A stretch of DNA of 64,000 bases from Planctomycetota bacterium (lineage in GTDB: Bacteria > Planctomycetota > Phycisphaerae > UBA1845 > UTPLA1): assembly GCA_003576905.1 (NCBI GenBank), contig QEVG01000014.1:1-64000 (forward strand). The letters run 5' to 3'. The notes below the pieces were generated by a model. It worked only from the letters and a program-made list of their open reading frames with translations, was not told where the DNA came from and ran no database searches. The translations under genes were made by a program, and so were the position numbers. Shown here in pieces: positions 55,470-64,000 of this stretch (its first letter is position 1; each line of letters begins with the position of its first letter).

Positions 55470-57995
55470 CTAATCGCCTTGATTAAGCCGGAGGGCCGCC
55501 TGTATCAGGCCAAGATGAGAATAGGCCTGCGGAAAATTCCCGAGGGCCAGACCGTATCGTGGATCGTATTCCTCGGAAAGCAGACCCGTCGGGCCGGCCA
55601 GCGCGATGAACTCCTCGAAGAGCCCCCGGGCATCGTCGTTCCGTCCGGTCAGGGCGTAGGCTTCGATGAGCCAGGTCGTGCACAGGTGAAATCCGCCCTC
55701 CGGCCCCGGCAATCCGTCGTCGTACCGGTATCTGTAGACCGTAGGGCCGACACGGAGTTCACGTTCGACGAGTTGCACCGTCCCCATGAATCGCGGATCG
55801 TCCGGGGGCACCATGCCGACCAGCCCGACCGACAACGCCGATGCGTCGGAATAGTCCTCGTCGTAGGTCGCAGTAAAGGCGTTGCGGTGCGGTTTCCAGC
55901 CCCGTTCCAGCACATCCCGCGCGATGGAATCCCGCAGCTCAGGCCAGTGCGGGCGTTTGCGACCCATGTATCGGGCAATGGAGATGGCGCGGTGCACCGA
56001 CAGCCAGCACATGACCTTGGAGTGAACATGATGCTGCCTCGGCCGGCGAACCTCCCAAATGCCGTGATCCGGCTCCTGCCACCGGCTTTCCACGGCAGTT
56101 ACCAGCATCTCAGTCAGCCGCCAGTGTTCTGTGGAAAGTGCCGCGCCGCTTTCACCCAGCAGGGCCACCAGGTCGAGGATCGGCCCGAACACGTCCAGTT
56201 GAACCTGCTGCGCGGCGAGATTTCCGACGCGGACCGGCCGGCTCTCCCGGTAGCCCCTCAGGCAGCCGATCTCCGCTTCCGGCATCAGGTGCCCCCCGGC
56301 GACGGTATACACGGGGGAGAGACACTCCGGAGACGGGCAGTTGTCCAGAACGCCCAGCAGCCAGTCGAGGAACTTCATCGCCTGGCCCGTCGTGCCAAGC
56401 CGGACGAGCGCGGCGGCCGCAAGCGCCGCGTCGCGCGGCCAGCAGTATCGATAGTCCCAGTTGCGGACGCCGCCCGGATGTTCCGGCAGACTCGTCGTGG
56501 CGGCGGCGGCAATGGCCCCGGTCGGACCGTGAAAGAGCCCGCGCAGGACCAAGGCACTGCGCCGAACCATGTCCGGTGCGATGTCGGGCAGCTTGAGCGT
56601 CTGTGCCCAGAAGTGCCAGAACCGCGCCGTCAGTTCGCGCCGGTCAGTTTCGGACGCGTTCGCGGGGTCCATGTTTGCCGTGCCATAGCGAAGTTCGAGA
56701 ACAACGGGCTCGTCGCCAAGCGCAAGTTCCGCCGTGGCGATCTGGTGGGGGCCTTCGTCGACCAGGTTCCAGGGGATGCCGGGGCTTCGGAGCACGATCG
56801 GATCCAGCGATCCGTCCACTTCCAGGCCGTCGTCCAGTTGAATCAGCCGCGTACCCATTCGCCCGAAGTCGAGCCGGGGGGCAAACGTGATTCGGATGTT
56901 TCCCTTCCCCTCGATTACCCGCAAGAGATCGGTGCGACCCGCTCGGCGAAACGGACGCCCGCTCGTGCAGTCCATGTAGTCCGTTACGGAGAACCCCGGC
57001 CAGCGTGTCTGAAGGACAAAAGAGTCGCCCACGTACGCCTGTTCGACCGGCGGAGTTCCGTCCGCGGCTTCCACGCTGAAATGTCCGGCATACGGTCCAT
57101 CAAGCAGCTCGGAAAAGAGCGCAGAACCGTCGATGCGCGGAAGGCACATCCAGACGATGCGTCCTTCCGGGCTTACCAGCGCGGCGGAACGCTGGTCGGA
57201 CAGGAGCGAGTGCCGTTCGATGGGGGCGGCGCGTGACTGCGCCAGAAACCGCTCGCGCGTTACGGCCAATGCTGCGAGTGCATCCCTTACGCCCGACACG
57301 TCATGCACCGAGTACGGCGCGAGGGTTTCTCCATCTCCTACCTTGACTCCCACATCGGGTGATGAAAGCGTCGCAAAGGCCTCCTCGTCCGTCAGGTCGT
57401 CACCGATGAAGACGACGGCGGCCGCGGCAAGTCGATAGCGAAGCGTCTGAAGCGCTCGACCCTTGCTCGCCTCGATCACCGCAAGCTCGATGACCATTTT
57501 CCCCCGGCGGATGAAGACGCCTTCGCGCCGCGCCGGACCCTCGAGGATCGCGTCCTGTATCTGCGCGATGACGGCCGGGTCCGCGTTTCGATAATGGATG
57601 GCCACCGATGCAGGCTTGTACTCGCACCGCACGCCCGCGAAACGCCCGGCGATCGAGTCGGCATCGGTGCGAAGAACCTCAAGCAGAGGTCGCGCCTCGT
57701 CGGGAAGTGCATCGGGAAGATCAGCGTCGATTTCGCCCCCGTGGCTGCCGACCAGCAGGATGCCGTCGGCCGGTCCCAGCAGTTTGCGAAGGTCCGCCCG
57801 GGCGCGGCCCGAGATGACGGCGACCTCCGTCTGCGGCATCTTCGCCAGGGCGCGAAGGCTCTCCAGCGCTTGCGGATCAGCGCGGGCCAGATCGGGGTCG
57901 CTCACGATCGGGGCCAGGGTGCCGTCGAAATCGCAGGCCACGAACAGCACGGGTGCGGTGGCCGCTTCCTGGATTCGCTGAATCACGGGGTTCAT
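55470..57995 (-). CDS. otsB: Trehalose-phosphatase fused to a GH15 glycosidase
   Basis: 841 aa. Residues 1-250 are a HAD-type trehalose-6-phosphate phosphatase: DFDGTLAP (Asp22, Asp24), ISGRARADLRKLLG, GSHGGEID and GDDLTDEEAF. Residues about 260-840 are a complete GH15-like (alpha/alpha)6 domain: RSAALVSPEGRIVWMCLP, RNWDYRYCWPRDAALAA, CLSPVYTV and the final GNFPQAYSHLGLI. GH15 enzymes include glucoamylases and actinobacterial trehalases. ATG overlaps the otsA stop by 4 nt, so the two are translationally coupled. Which GH15 substrate is used cannot be read. Confidence 0.92.
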   Translation of the reverse strand: MNPVIQRIQEAATAPVLFVACDFDGTLAPIVSDPDLARADPQALESLRALAKMPQTEVAVISGRARADLRKLLGPADGILLVGSHGGEIDADLPDALPDEARPLLEVLRTDADSIAGRFAGVRCEYKPASVAIHYRNADPAVIAQIQDAILEGPARREGVFIRRGKMVIELAVIEASKGRALQTLRYRLAAAAVVFIGDDLTDEEAFATLSSPDVGVKVGDGETLAPYSVHDVSGVRDALAALAVTRERFLAQSRAAPIERHSLLSDQRSAALVSPEGRIVWMCLPRIDGSALFSELLDGPYAGHFSVEAADGTPPVEQAYVGDSFVLQTRWPGFSVTDYMDCTSGRPFRRAGRTDLLRVIEGKGNIRITFAPRLDFGRMGTRLIQLDDGLEVDGSLDPIVLRSPGIPWNLVDEGPHQIATAELALGDEPVVLELRYGTANMDPANASETDRRELTARFWHFWAQTLKLPDIAPDMVRRSALVLRGLFHGPTGAIAAAATTSLPEHPGGVRNWDYRYCWPRDAALAAAALVRLGTTGQAMKFLDWLLGVLDNCPSPECLSPVYTVAGGHLMPEAEIGCLRGYRESRPVRVGNLAAQQVQLDVFGPILDLVALLGESGAALSTEHWRLTEMLVTAVESRWQEPDHGIWEVRRPRQHHVHSKVMCWLSVHRAISIARYMGRKRPHWPELRDSIARDVLERGWKPHRNAFTATYDEDYSDASALSVGLVGMVPPDDPRFMGTVQLVERELRVGPTVYRYRYDDGLPGPEGGFHLCTTWLIEAYALTGRNDDARGLFEEFIALAGPTGLLSEEYDPRYGLALGNFPQAYSHLGLIQAALRLNQGD

Positions 57996-59374
57996 TGCAT
58001 GAGAGCCTCGATAAAGCTGTTCGCCCAGTGAAAGACGTCGTGCTGGCGGACCTGGCTGCGAAGCCGCGAAATGCGCTTTCGGGTTTCGACCAGGGGCAGG
58101 TGCAGGGCCGTATCGAATGCGCGTACCATTCCGTCGGTGTCGCGCGGATTCACGAGCAGGGCCTGCGTCAACTCGTGGGCCGCCCCGGCGAACTCGCTCA
58201 GGACCAGGACGCCTGAATTCGTCGTGCGCGTCGCGATGTATTCCTTGGCGACGAGATTCATGCCGTCGCGCAGCGGCGTCACGAGCATCACATCGGCCGC
58301 CAGGTAGTGCGCGACCAGCTCCTCGCGGTTCAGGTTTCGGCGGAAATAATGCACCGCGATCCGGCCGGGCACGCTGTACTCGCCGTTGATTCGGCCGACC
58401 GTCCGTTCGATGTGCCCCCGGATTTCTGCGTACTCGTCGACCGATTCACGGCTCGGCACCGCCACCTGCATGAGCAGGCAGTCGTCCACCGTCGCGAGCC
58501 GGCGCGACAGGAGTTGCTCGAAGGCGATCATCCGCGCGTCGAGTCCCTTGGTGTAATCGAGGCGGTCCACGCTGAGCAGTATCCGCCGCGTGGACCCTAC
58601 GCGCCGCCGGATGTCCAGTGCCCGGTGGATTACGCGGCCGCGCTTCGCGATGGATTCAAATTCGTCGAAATCGATCGAGATCGGAAAGGCGCCCACACGG
58701 ATCCTGCGCCCACGATAGCGAAGAAGCGTGTCGCCGCCCGCGGCGCTCGTGAACATGCGCGCCGCCCTCGAAAAGTCACGGACGTCGGCGGTCGTCTGAA
58801 ATCCGATGACATCCGCGCCCAGCATGCCCTGGAGAAGCTCTCGCCGCCACGGGAGCCACGCGAAGAGTTCCTCCGGCGGAAAGGGAATATGCAGAAAAAA
58901 GCCGATCCGAATGTCCGGCCGCAACTCGCGCAGCATCCGGGGTACGAGCTGAAGATGGTAATCATGAACCCATACGAGCTGTCCCGGCCGGGCCTGTTTG
59001 GCGGCCGCCCGCGCGAAGCGCCAGTTTACGTCGGTGTAGGGCTGCCACCATTCGCTGACGAACTTGGGGGGGCGAATCGCATCGTGGAAGAGCGGCCAGA
59101 TCGTTTCGTTTGAGAACCCCTCGTAGTACGAGCGGACCTCTTTTTGCGTGAGGCGGATGGGGATGATTCCGATCCGGTCGAACGTGAACGGGCGAAGATG
59201 CGTTCCGGCCGTGCCGGGCCAGCCGATCCAGGCCCCCCCGTGCTCCTTGAGGATCGGTGACAGGGCGGTAACCAGCCCCCCGGGACTGATTTCCCAGCCG
59301 CCTTGCGAGGAATGGCCGGCGCGATTGATCGGCAGGCGATTGGCGATGATCAGGAGTTTTCGGGATTGCGCCAT
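57992..59374 (-). CDS. otsA: Trehalose-6-phosphate synthase
   Basis: 460-aa GT20 enzyme that joins UDP-glucose and glucose-6-phosphate. Landmarks: ANRLPINRAG and SPGGLVTALSP at the N-terminus, WVHDYHLQLVPRML, DRLDYTKGLDARM, and NSGVLVLSEFAGAAHEL. Normal length. Heads a two-gene trehalose operon with the otsB-GH15 fusion. The divergent YkgJ-like gene starts 225 bp away. Confidence 0.95.
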   Translation of the reverse strand: MAQSRKLLIIANRLPINRAGHSSQGGWEISPGGLVTALSPILKEHGGAWIGWPGTAGTHLRPFTFDRIGIIPIRLTQKEVRSYYEGFSNETIWPLFHDAIRPPKFVSEWWQPYTDVNWRFARAAAKQARPGQLVWVHDYHLQLVPRMLRELRPDIRIGFFLHIPFPPEELFAWLPWRRELLQGMLGADVIGFQTTADVRDFSRAARMFTSAAGGDTLLRYRGRRIRVGAFPISIDFDEFESIAKRGRVIHRALDIRRRVGSTRRILLSVDRLDYTKGLDARMIAFEQLLSRRLATVDDCLLMQVAVPSRESVDEYAEIRGHIERTVGRINGEYSVPGRIAVHYFRRNLNREELVAHYLAADVMLVTPLRDGMNLVAKEYIATRTTNSGVLVLSEFAGAAHELTQALLVNPRDTDGMVRAFDTALHLPLVETRKRISRLRSQVRQHDVFHWANSFIEALMQ

Positions 59375-59459
59375 TCAACAAAAAGCAGTTCCGGCTGTCG
59401 GCCGCCTCGGATGCGTGCGTGACAGCATGATGACAATCGATTTTGTACGCGGTTCCGAG

Positions 59460-59488
59460 AATATAAGCGATCTTCACAACGCTGACCA
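59460..59488 (-). promoter_or_regulatory. Possible otsA promoter
   Basis: Minus-strand TGGTCA (59483-59488) and TATATT (59460-59465) with a 17-bp spacer, about 86 bp before the otsA ATG. The -35 matches only four of six positions. Confidence 0.45.
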
Positions 59489-59599
59489 CCCGGCGGACGG
59501 GCCGATTCTGCGGCGTTTTCAATTCCGGCGTGACGGAATCCGCGAGCGGCAGTTCAAGGGCCGCGCGGCCATAACCGACGCAAGAGACGAGGTGTGAAC

Positions 59600-60841
59600 A
59601 TGCAACTGCCGCTCCTTGAGGACAACGCCCGATTCTCGTGCGGAAGCTGCACGGCATGCTGCAACCAGCCCTGGCGGACCATGATCGAGGCCGATCGCGC
59701 CGCGGCATTGGACCGCCACGACTGGAGCAGGCACCCGGCGCTGATGGGGCGGCGGTTTTACCAGCCCGCGGCGGACGGCCGGGAGGGGTACTTTGACCTG
59801 GCCAAGGGCGAAGGCACGAAGTGCCTGTTTCTCGACACTGACGGCCTGTGCATCATCCACAAGGAACTGGGGCCCGATGCGAAGCCGAAGATGTGCCGGC
59901 AGTTCCCGTACCTTCCGTCGCGGACGTGGACTGATGATCGTATTTCGCTGAACTTCGGCTGCCCGTCGGTACAGAAGGCGAAGGGCGACATTCTTGCCGC
60001 CCAGCGCGAGGACATCCTCGCGGTTACGCCCCTCTCAACCCGTCCGCACAAGGGTATCGGCGTGCGCGTGCCGCTGACCGGGACGTCCACGATCTCGCAC
60101 GAACAATACGAAAGTGCACTTAACGAAGTCCTGCGCATTTTCGGCGACGACCGCCCCGGTGACGTCTGGTCGCGGTTTGAAACGCTGCTCTGCCGCATCC
60201 TCGAACTCTTCCCCGCGATAGCGGGGCAGGCCGCGCCCGACATCCCGTCGGTTACCGGGCAGCCCCCGCAGAAGTCTCCCATGCCTGCGCGGCTGCTCTT
60301 CGCCGCTACCCTGTATCCAGACACGATTTCCGCCGACAAGACCGGCCGCGTCGGCTTTTTCAAGCGGTTTACGCTCCTGCCCAGGCTGATGTCCCTGGCC
60401 CAGCTCCGCGGTGTCTATGCGTCGCGCCTTCTGGCGCGGAACATCGCCATCGACCGCGTCGTCGCCCACCCGGTCGCGGGGGAACTTGAACCCGCGGCGA
60501 CTCGGCTGCTGCTTCGGTATTTCCGCTCTCGATTCTGGCTGAGAAACCTGGTCGGTACGCGACTGCCGGTCATCGCCGGAATCCACCAGCACATTCATGA
60601 TTTCAACGCGATTCTGTTTCTGGCACGAGCGGAAGCGGAGCACCAGGGCGCGGACGTGCTGAGCGAGGGCATCGTTCGAAAAGCGCTGACCTGCGTCGAG
60701 TTTCACCTCGCCAACCAGTCGCGTCTGTACGAACAGACGCTGAAGGGGTATCTGCGCGGCCATCTCTGCGACGCGCGACTGGCATTTCAGAGCCTGCGGC
60801 TCATGGCGCCTCAGCCGGCTGAAGCGAACCTGAGCGCATGA
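59600..60841 (+). CDS. YkgJ-like cysteine-cluster protein
   Basis: 413 aa. Opens with a CxxCxxCC cluster (Cys14, Cys17, Cys20, Cys21: CGSCTACC), then CLFLDTDGLCIIH and KPKMCRQFPY, the YkgJ/Fe-S or Zn cluster fold of about 110 residues. The remaining 300 residues are helical and unrecognised (about 175-413). Start ATG 59600 follows GAGG. Possible metal-cluster protein; role unknown. Ends just before the SOD terminator. Confidence 0.8.
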   Translation: MQLPLLEDNARFSCGSCTACCNQPWRTMIEADRAAALDRHDWSRHPALMGRRFYQPAADGREGYFDLAKGEGTKCLFLDTDGLCIIHKELGPDAKPKMCRQFPYLPSRTWTDDRISLNFGCPSVQKAKGDILAAQREDILAVTPLSTRPHKGIGVRVPLTGTSTISHEQYESALNEVLRIFGDDRPGDVWSRFETLLCRILELFPAIAGQAAPDIPSVTGQPPQKSPMPARLLFAATLYPDTISADKTGRVGFFKRFTLLPRLMSLAQLRGVYASRLLARNIAIDRVVAHPVAGELEPAATRLLLRYFRSRFWLRNLVGTRLPVIAGIHQHIHDFNAILFLARAEAEHQGADVLSEGIVRKALTCVEFHLANQSRLYEQTLKGYLRGHLCDARLAFQSLRLMAPQPAEANLSA

Positions 60842-60868
60842 AAAAGCCCTCGGCGGCCAACCAAGGGC
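60842..60868 (-). terminator. Terminator of the SOD gene
   Basis: Minus strand: GCCCTTGG (60861-60868) and CCGAGGGC (60846-60853) form a stem with one mismatch and a 7-nt loop, followed by TTTTT. Lies 34 nt after the SOD stop and may also act on the convergent gene. Confidence 0.8.
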
Positions 60869-60902
60869 GGAATCATTACGTGTCCGATGCCAAGCGGTTG
60901 CG

Positions 60903-61514
60903 TTACTTCTTCGCCGCCGTGTACAGTTCGTCCACCTTGCGCCAGTTCACCACGCCCCACCAAGCCGCGATGTAGTCGGGCCGGCGGTTCTGGTATTTGA
61001 GATAGTACGCGTGCTCCCAGACATCCAGCCCGAGCAGCGGCGTATGGCCGGTCATGATCGGGGAGTCCTGATTCGCGGTGCTGAAGATCTCGAGCTTTCC
61101 ATCCTTCCAGGCGAGCCACGCCCAGCCGCTGCCAAAGCGCGTCGTGCCGGCCGCGGTGAACTTCTCCTTGAATGGCTCGAAGCCGCCAAATGTCTTGGTG
61201 ATCGCCTCGCCGATCGCGCCGGAAGGCGTCCCGCCGCAGCCCTTGCCCATGAGCTGCCAGAAGAACGAGTGATTCGCGTGGCCGCCGCCGTTGTTGATGA
61301 CGGCCTGCCGGATGTTCTCGGGAACCTGGCTGATTTCGCGGAGCAACTGGTCAATCGGCTTTGAGGCCAGCGCTGCCTGCCCCTCCAGGGCCTTGTTCAA
61401 ATTCGTGACGTAGGCGTTGTGGTGTTTCCCGTGATGAATCTCCATCGTCATCTTGTCGATGGAGGGCTCCAGGGCGTCGTGGGGGTAGGGCAATGCAGGA
61501 AGCTCGTGGGCCAT
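60903..61514 (-). CDS. sodA: Superoxide dismutase, Mn-type
   Basis: 203-aa Fe/Mn SOD that converts superoxide to oxygen and peroxide. Metal ligands: His of KHHNAY, His of GHANHSFFW, and Asp/His of DVWEHAYYL. The signatures GGGHANHS and STANQDSP are those of manganese rather than iron enzymes. No signal peptide. Start ATG 61514 has GAGGAG upstream; the longer frame (61568) adds 18 non-conserved residues. Confidence 0.93.
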   Translation of the reverse strand: MAHELPALPYPHDALEPSIDKMTMEIHHGKHHNAYVTNLNKALEGQAALASKPIDQLLREISQVPENIRQAVINNGGGHANHSFFWQLMGKGCGGTPSGAIGEAITKTFGGFEPFKEKFTAAGTTRFGSGWAWLAWKDGKLEIFSTANQDSPIMTGHTPLLGLDVWEHAYYLKYQNRRPDYIAAWWGVVNWRKVDELYTAAKK

Positions 61515-61808
61515 GGCTATTTCTCCTCGATTGAACTGCGCCGGCATGCGCCGGAAGTCTGTCGGCATGCATGACGGGCGTAGCGCGCCCGCCGATCCGG
61601 TCCGCGTGGACTGTAGTAGCGTCTCCGACGGCGGTCAAGCAAGACGCAGATGATCCCGCGGGCGGCGTCGCCGTGCCCCCGTGAATTCGGTACAATCATC
61701 GCATTGGACATCCGACACGGATGCGGGCAGCCGGTCTTTCGCTCGAAAAAGTCGAACGACGGGGTTGCGACGCGACGTCGCGGGACTTTGAAAGGCTCTT
61801 TGCAAACC

Positions 61809-62837
61809 ATGCGGATCACTGCATCAATTCACGGCCGCGCAGCGTGGCTCTGCGCGCTCCTGGCAACGTCGGTCCTGCCGTCGACGGCCCGGGCCTGGGA
61901 CGAGGAGGGACACGTCATCGTCACTCGACTCGCCTGGGAGAAGCTGCCCGACGACATGCCCGCCTGGCTCAAGACGCCCGAAGTCAGATACCGGCTCGAA
62001 TATCTTTCCAACGAGCCCGATCGGTGGCGCGGGCAAAAGAGCGTCGATCTGGACCATGCCAACAGCCCGAATCACTATCTCGACATCGACGATCTGGAGC
62101 CGTTCGGGCTGACCGTCATGACGCTGCCTCCTCTGCGCCGCGAGTTTCTCGATCTGATGGCGGCCCGACGCGCCCTGAATCCGGACAAGTTCCCGTCCCG
62201 CGATCCGGGTCGGGATCGGAATTACACGTTTCTCGTGCCGGGAATGCTGCCCTATGAGATCGCCGAGCTTCACTGGAAGATCGCGGCGAGCTGGACCACG
62301 TTGAAGACGTACGAGAAGTACCGCGAGTACGTGACGGACGAGATGATCGAAAACGCGCGCGAAAACGTCGTCTACCACATGGGTATCCTGAGCCATTTCA
62401 TCGGGGACGGCGCGCAGCCGCTGCATACGACGCGGCACCACAACGGGTGGGTCGGACCCAATCCAGACAAATACACGACGAAAAAGTCATTCCATTCCTA
62501 CATTGACGGCGGGGTGATCCGCCATCATCGCCTCCGCTCGGAGGACATGGTTTCACTGGCGAAGCCGGCACGCCGGGTGACGAAAACGCGGTACTGGCGT
62601 GACATCTGCCGATACCTTGACGAGTCATTCGCGCAGGTCGAGCCGCTCTACATTCTAGAGAAAAGCGGCGAGCTGAACGGCGAAAAGGGCAAGGAGTTCA
62701 TTCAGACGCGGCTGGCCGAAGGGGGCTCCATGCTCGCGGGGGCCTGGGCCGCCGCGTACCGATCGGCGACGATCGACGAGTTCCGCGTCAAGCGCCTTCT
62801 GGAAAAAGGCAAGGTATCCCAGCCGGCGTCACCCTGA
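61809..62837 (+). CDS. Secreted S1/P1-type nuclease
   Basis: 342 aa. Signal peptide ending ARA, so that the mature protein begins with Trp (WDEEGHVI), as in S1/P1 nucleases where the N-terminal Trp binds zinc. Further expected ligands: HYLDID, the HFIGDGAQPLH motif and nearby His/Asp. The family makes trinuclear-zinc enzymes that cleave single-stranded DNA/RNA or phospholipids. Start ATG 61809 has only a distant AAAGG; in-frame upstream sequence is not conserved. Divergent from the SOD gene. Confidence 0.85.
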   Translation: MRITASIHGRAAWLCALLATSVLPSTARAWDEEGHVIVTRLAWEKLPDDMPAWLKTPEVRYRLEYLSNEPDRWRGQKSVDLDHANSPNHYLDIDDLEPFGLTVMTLPPLRREFLDLMAARRALNPDKFPSRDPGRDRNYTFLVPGMLPYEIAELHWKIAASWTTLKTYEKYREYVTDEMIENARENVVYHMGILSHFIGDGAQPLHTTRHHNGWVGPNPDKYTTKKSFHSYIDGGVIRHHRLRSEDMVSLAKPARRVTKTRYWRDICRYLDESFAQVEPLYILEKSGELNGEKGKEFIQTRLAEGGSMLAGAWAAAYRSATIDEFRVKRLLEKGKVSQPASP

Positions 62838-62863
62838 CATCCGTGCGATGAAGGGTGCGGCCC

Positions 62864-63871
62864 CTATTCGTCCTCGTGCGGAGCGGCATCACTTGGCTCC
62901 GTTGATTCACGGCGTATCAAGATGCCCGGCACGGCTTCGTCGAGCGTGAGCCAGCGATCGGTCGCAACGGGGACTTCCTCGGAATCGAGAATCAGCTTCC
63001 GTTCTTCCAGTGCCTGCTCGGCGCGCTCCTTCTCGCCGGAGTCCTGCAGGCGCGCGGCCCATCGCTCCAGAAGGTCGGCCTTGAGCCAGCGAAGGGAGTC
63101 CGTCGCCGCCTTTCGCGTCGCTGTGTCTTCGTCCTCAAACCACGCATCCACCCGCGGACCGAGCCGCGCCGCGAGTGCCAGCGCGGCGGCATACCGGCCC
63201 TGGTCGGCCAGCGACCGGCAGCGCTCGATCCGCGCCCAGAAACCGATCCGGCGGGCGGCCGGTGCGCTCAGCACGGGACGCAGGACCTGCAACGCCCGAT
63301 CCGGCTTGGCGGCCAGCCGGTAGGCCACGCCCTGCCACAACCGGGCCGCTTCGACGACTTCCTTGCGGGTGTCATCGAGATAGAGAGCCAATCCGATCGT
63401 CGCCTCGGTGAGCTGTTTGCGCGCTTCGTCCGTCGCGGGATCCCGCGCGATCGCGGCGAACGCCTCCGCGAACGCGCGGTGCATTGCCAACTCGGATTCA
63501 AGCGTGGCGATCTTTTCCGGCTCCAGTCCCGAGCCGGGCAGGGATTCCTGGGCCACCCGAATCTGGGCGAGTACCGCCGATGTCTCGCGGGCTAGCTGGT
63601 CTCGCGCGGCGGCGTGGTCCGCGAGGACGAGCGACAGCGGACGCGCGCAGTCTAAAACGAGCTGGCAACGCGCGACCAGGAACTCGGCAATGGCCTTGTC
63701 GCGGGGGTTGTTTGCGGCGTCGAGGGTCGCCAGTTCATCTTCGCACGTTGGGGCGGAAGGGGCGGTTGTCGCGGATTCCGCGATTTTGGGGGCCGGCTGG
63801 CCCGGAGTCGGTCCCGCAAGGCCGATCCACGCCATTAGACAGCCCGCGAGAATCGAATGTGTACCAGGCAC
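62864..63871 (-). CDS. Secreted alpha-helical protein, unknown function
   Basis: 335 aa. GTG start with GGGGAG about 8 nt upstream. Signal peptide to about residue 23. The mature protein is almost all helix, Ala/Arg-rich, with TPR-like spacing (YRLAAKPDRALQVLRPVL, RCRSLADQGRYAAALALA). No catalytic motif. Convergent with the S1/P1 nuclease gene, 26 bp apart. Possible scaffold protein of the envelope. Confidence 0.7.
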   Translation of the reverse strand: MPGTHSILAGCLMAWIGLAGPTPGQPAPKIAESATTAPSAPTCEDELATLDAANNPRDKAIAEFLVARCQLVLDCARPLSLVLADHAAARDQLARETSAVLAQIRVAQESLPGSGLEPEKIATLESELAMHRAFAEAFAAIARDPATDEARKQLTEATIGLALYLDDTRKEVVEAARLWQGVAYRLAAKPDRALQVLRPVLSAPAARRIGFWARIERCRSLADQGRYAAALALAARLGPRVDAWFEDEDTATRKAATDSLRWLKADLLERWAARLQDSGEKERAEQALEERKLILDSEEVPVATDRWLTLDEAVPGILIRRESTEPSDAAPHEDE

Positions 63872-63949
63872 GGAACACTCCCCGAACGGAATCGACCCAC
63901 TTGCGGGATGATCGCAGGATGGACCCGCCCTAAGTCGAACTGGCTGGCG

Positions 63950-63977
63950 ATTATAAGTGCGTTTTGGACCGGGTCAA
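63950..63977 (-). promoter_or_regulatory. Sigma-70-like promoter of the helical secreted protein
   Basis: Minus-strand TTGACC (63972-63977) and TATAAT (63950-63955), 16-bp spacer, 79 bp before the GTG start. One of the closest consensus matches in the window. Confidence 0.75.
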
Positions 63978-64000
63978 AGTGACGGCGATTCGTCCGTCTG

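Overview
High-GC chromosomal segment of a planctomycete, most likely class Phycisphaerae (Planctomycetota). The evidence is a set of secreted proteins ending in paired dockerin-like EF-hand repeats, a prepilin-like protein of the planctomycete type ([13 protein letters not shown]), an ECF sigma factor translationally coupled to a Ser/Thr kinase with TPR repeats, and an EF-Tu whose switch I departs from the usual ARGITIN. I found no rRNA operon, CRISPR array or intact insertion sequence. Two tRNAs are present (Thr-GGT, Trp-CCA).

Layout. 1-2000: gene-poor degraded stretch with genome-repeat and transposase relics. 2018-11582: secreted dockerin protein, Tat-exported RidA, dihaem peroxidase with dockerin, M3 oligopeptidase, methylmalonate-semialdehyde dehydrogenase. 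11683-15398: ECF sigma plus zinc-finger/kinase/TPR protein. 15502-20496 (minus): response regulator, rpsO, pnp, histidine kinase, LOG-family nucleosidase. 20637-31737: esterase lipoprotein, GH57/CBM25 glycosidase with dockerin, zinc-ribbon membrane protein, pseudopilin, DAHP synthase, DUF4139 protein, Maf, GT39-like membrane glycosyltransferase. 32015-35913: translation/secretion operon tRNA-Thr, tuf, rpmG, tRNA-Trp, secE, nusG, rplK, closed by a terminator instead of running on into rplA-rplJL-rpoBC. 35980-41501 (minus): sdhC-sdhA (no sdhB), secreted PepF-like peptidase, MOSC protein. 41640-49607: M14 carboxypeptidase with dockerin, zinc-ribbon membrane protein, a 22-residue hydrophobic peptide, MarR-SnoaL pair, PAP2 lipoprotein, PQQ-like beta-propeller, a 48-residue small protein. 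49658-55328 (minus): Yip1-like protein, membrane-fusion protein, ABC ATPase and two paralogous FtsX/MacB permeases. 55470-59374 (minus): otsA and an otsB-GH15 fusion. 59600-63871: YkgJ-like cysteine-cluster protein, Mn-type SOD, S1/P1 nuclease, secreted alpha-helical protein.

The most unusual signals are: a structured rpsO leader carrying a 19-nt stretch that resembles the 3' minor domain of 16S rRNA; a divergent EF-Tu switch I; a pseudopilin leader with mutually exclusive stems; a 22-residue hydrophobic peptide gene behind a leader hairpin; the OtsB-GH15 fusion; and the anti-sigma-like zinc finger fused to a kinase. All functional calls are from reading the sequence; no database search was run.
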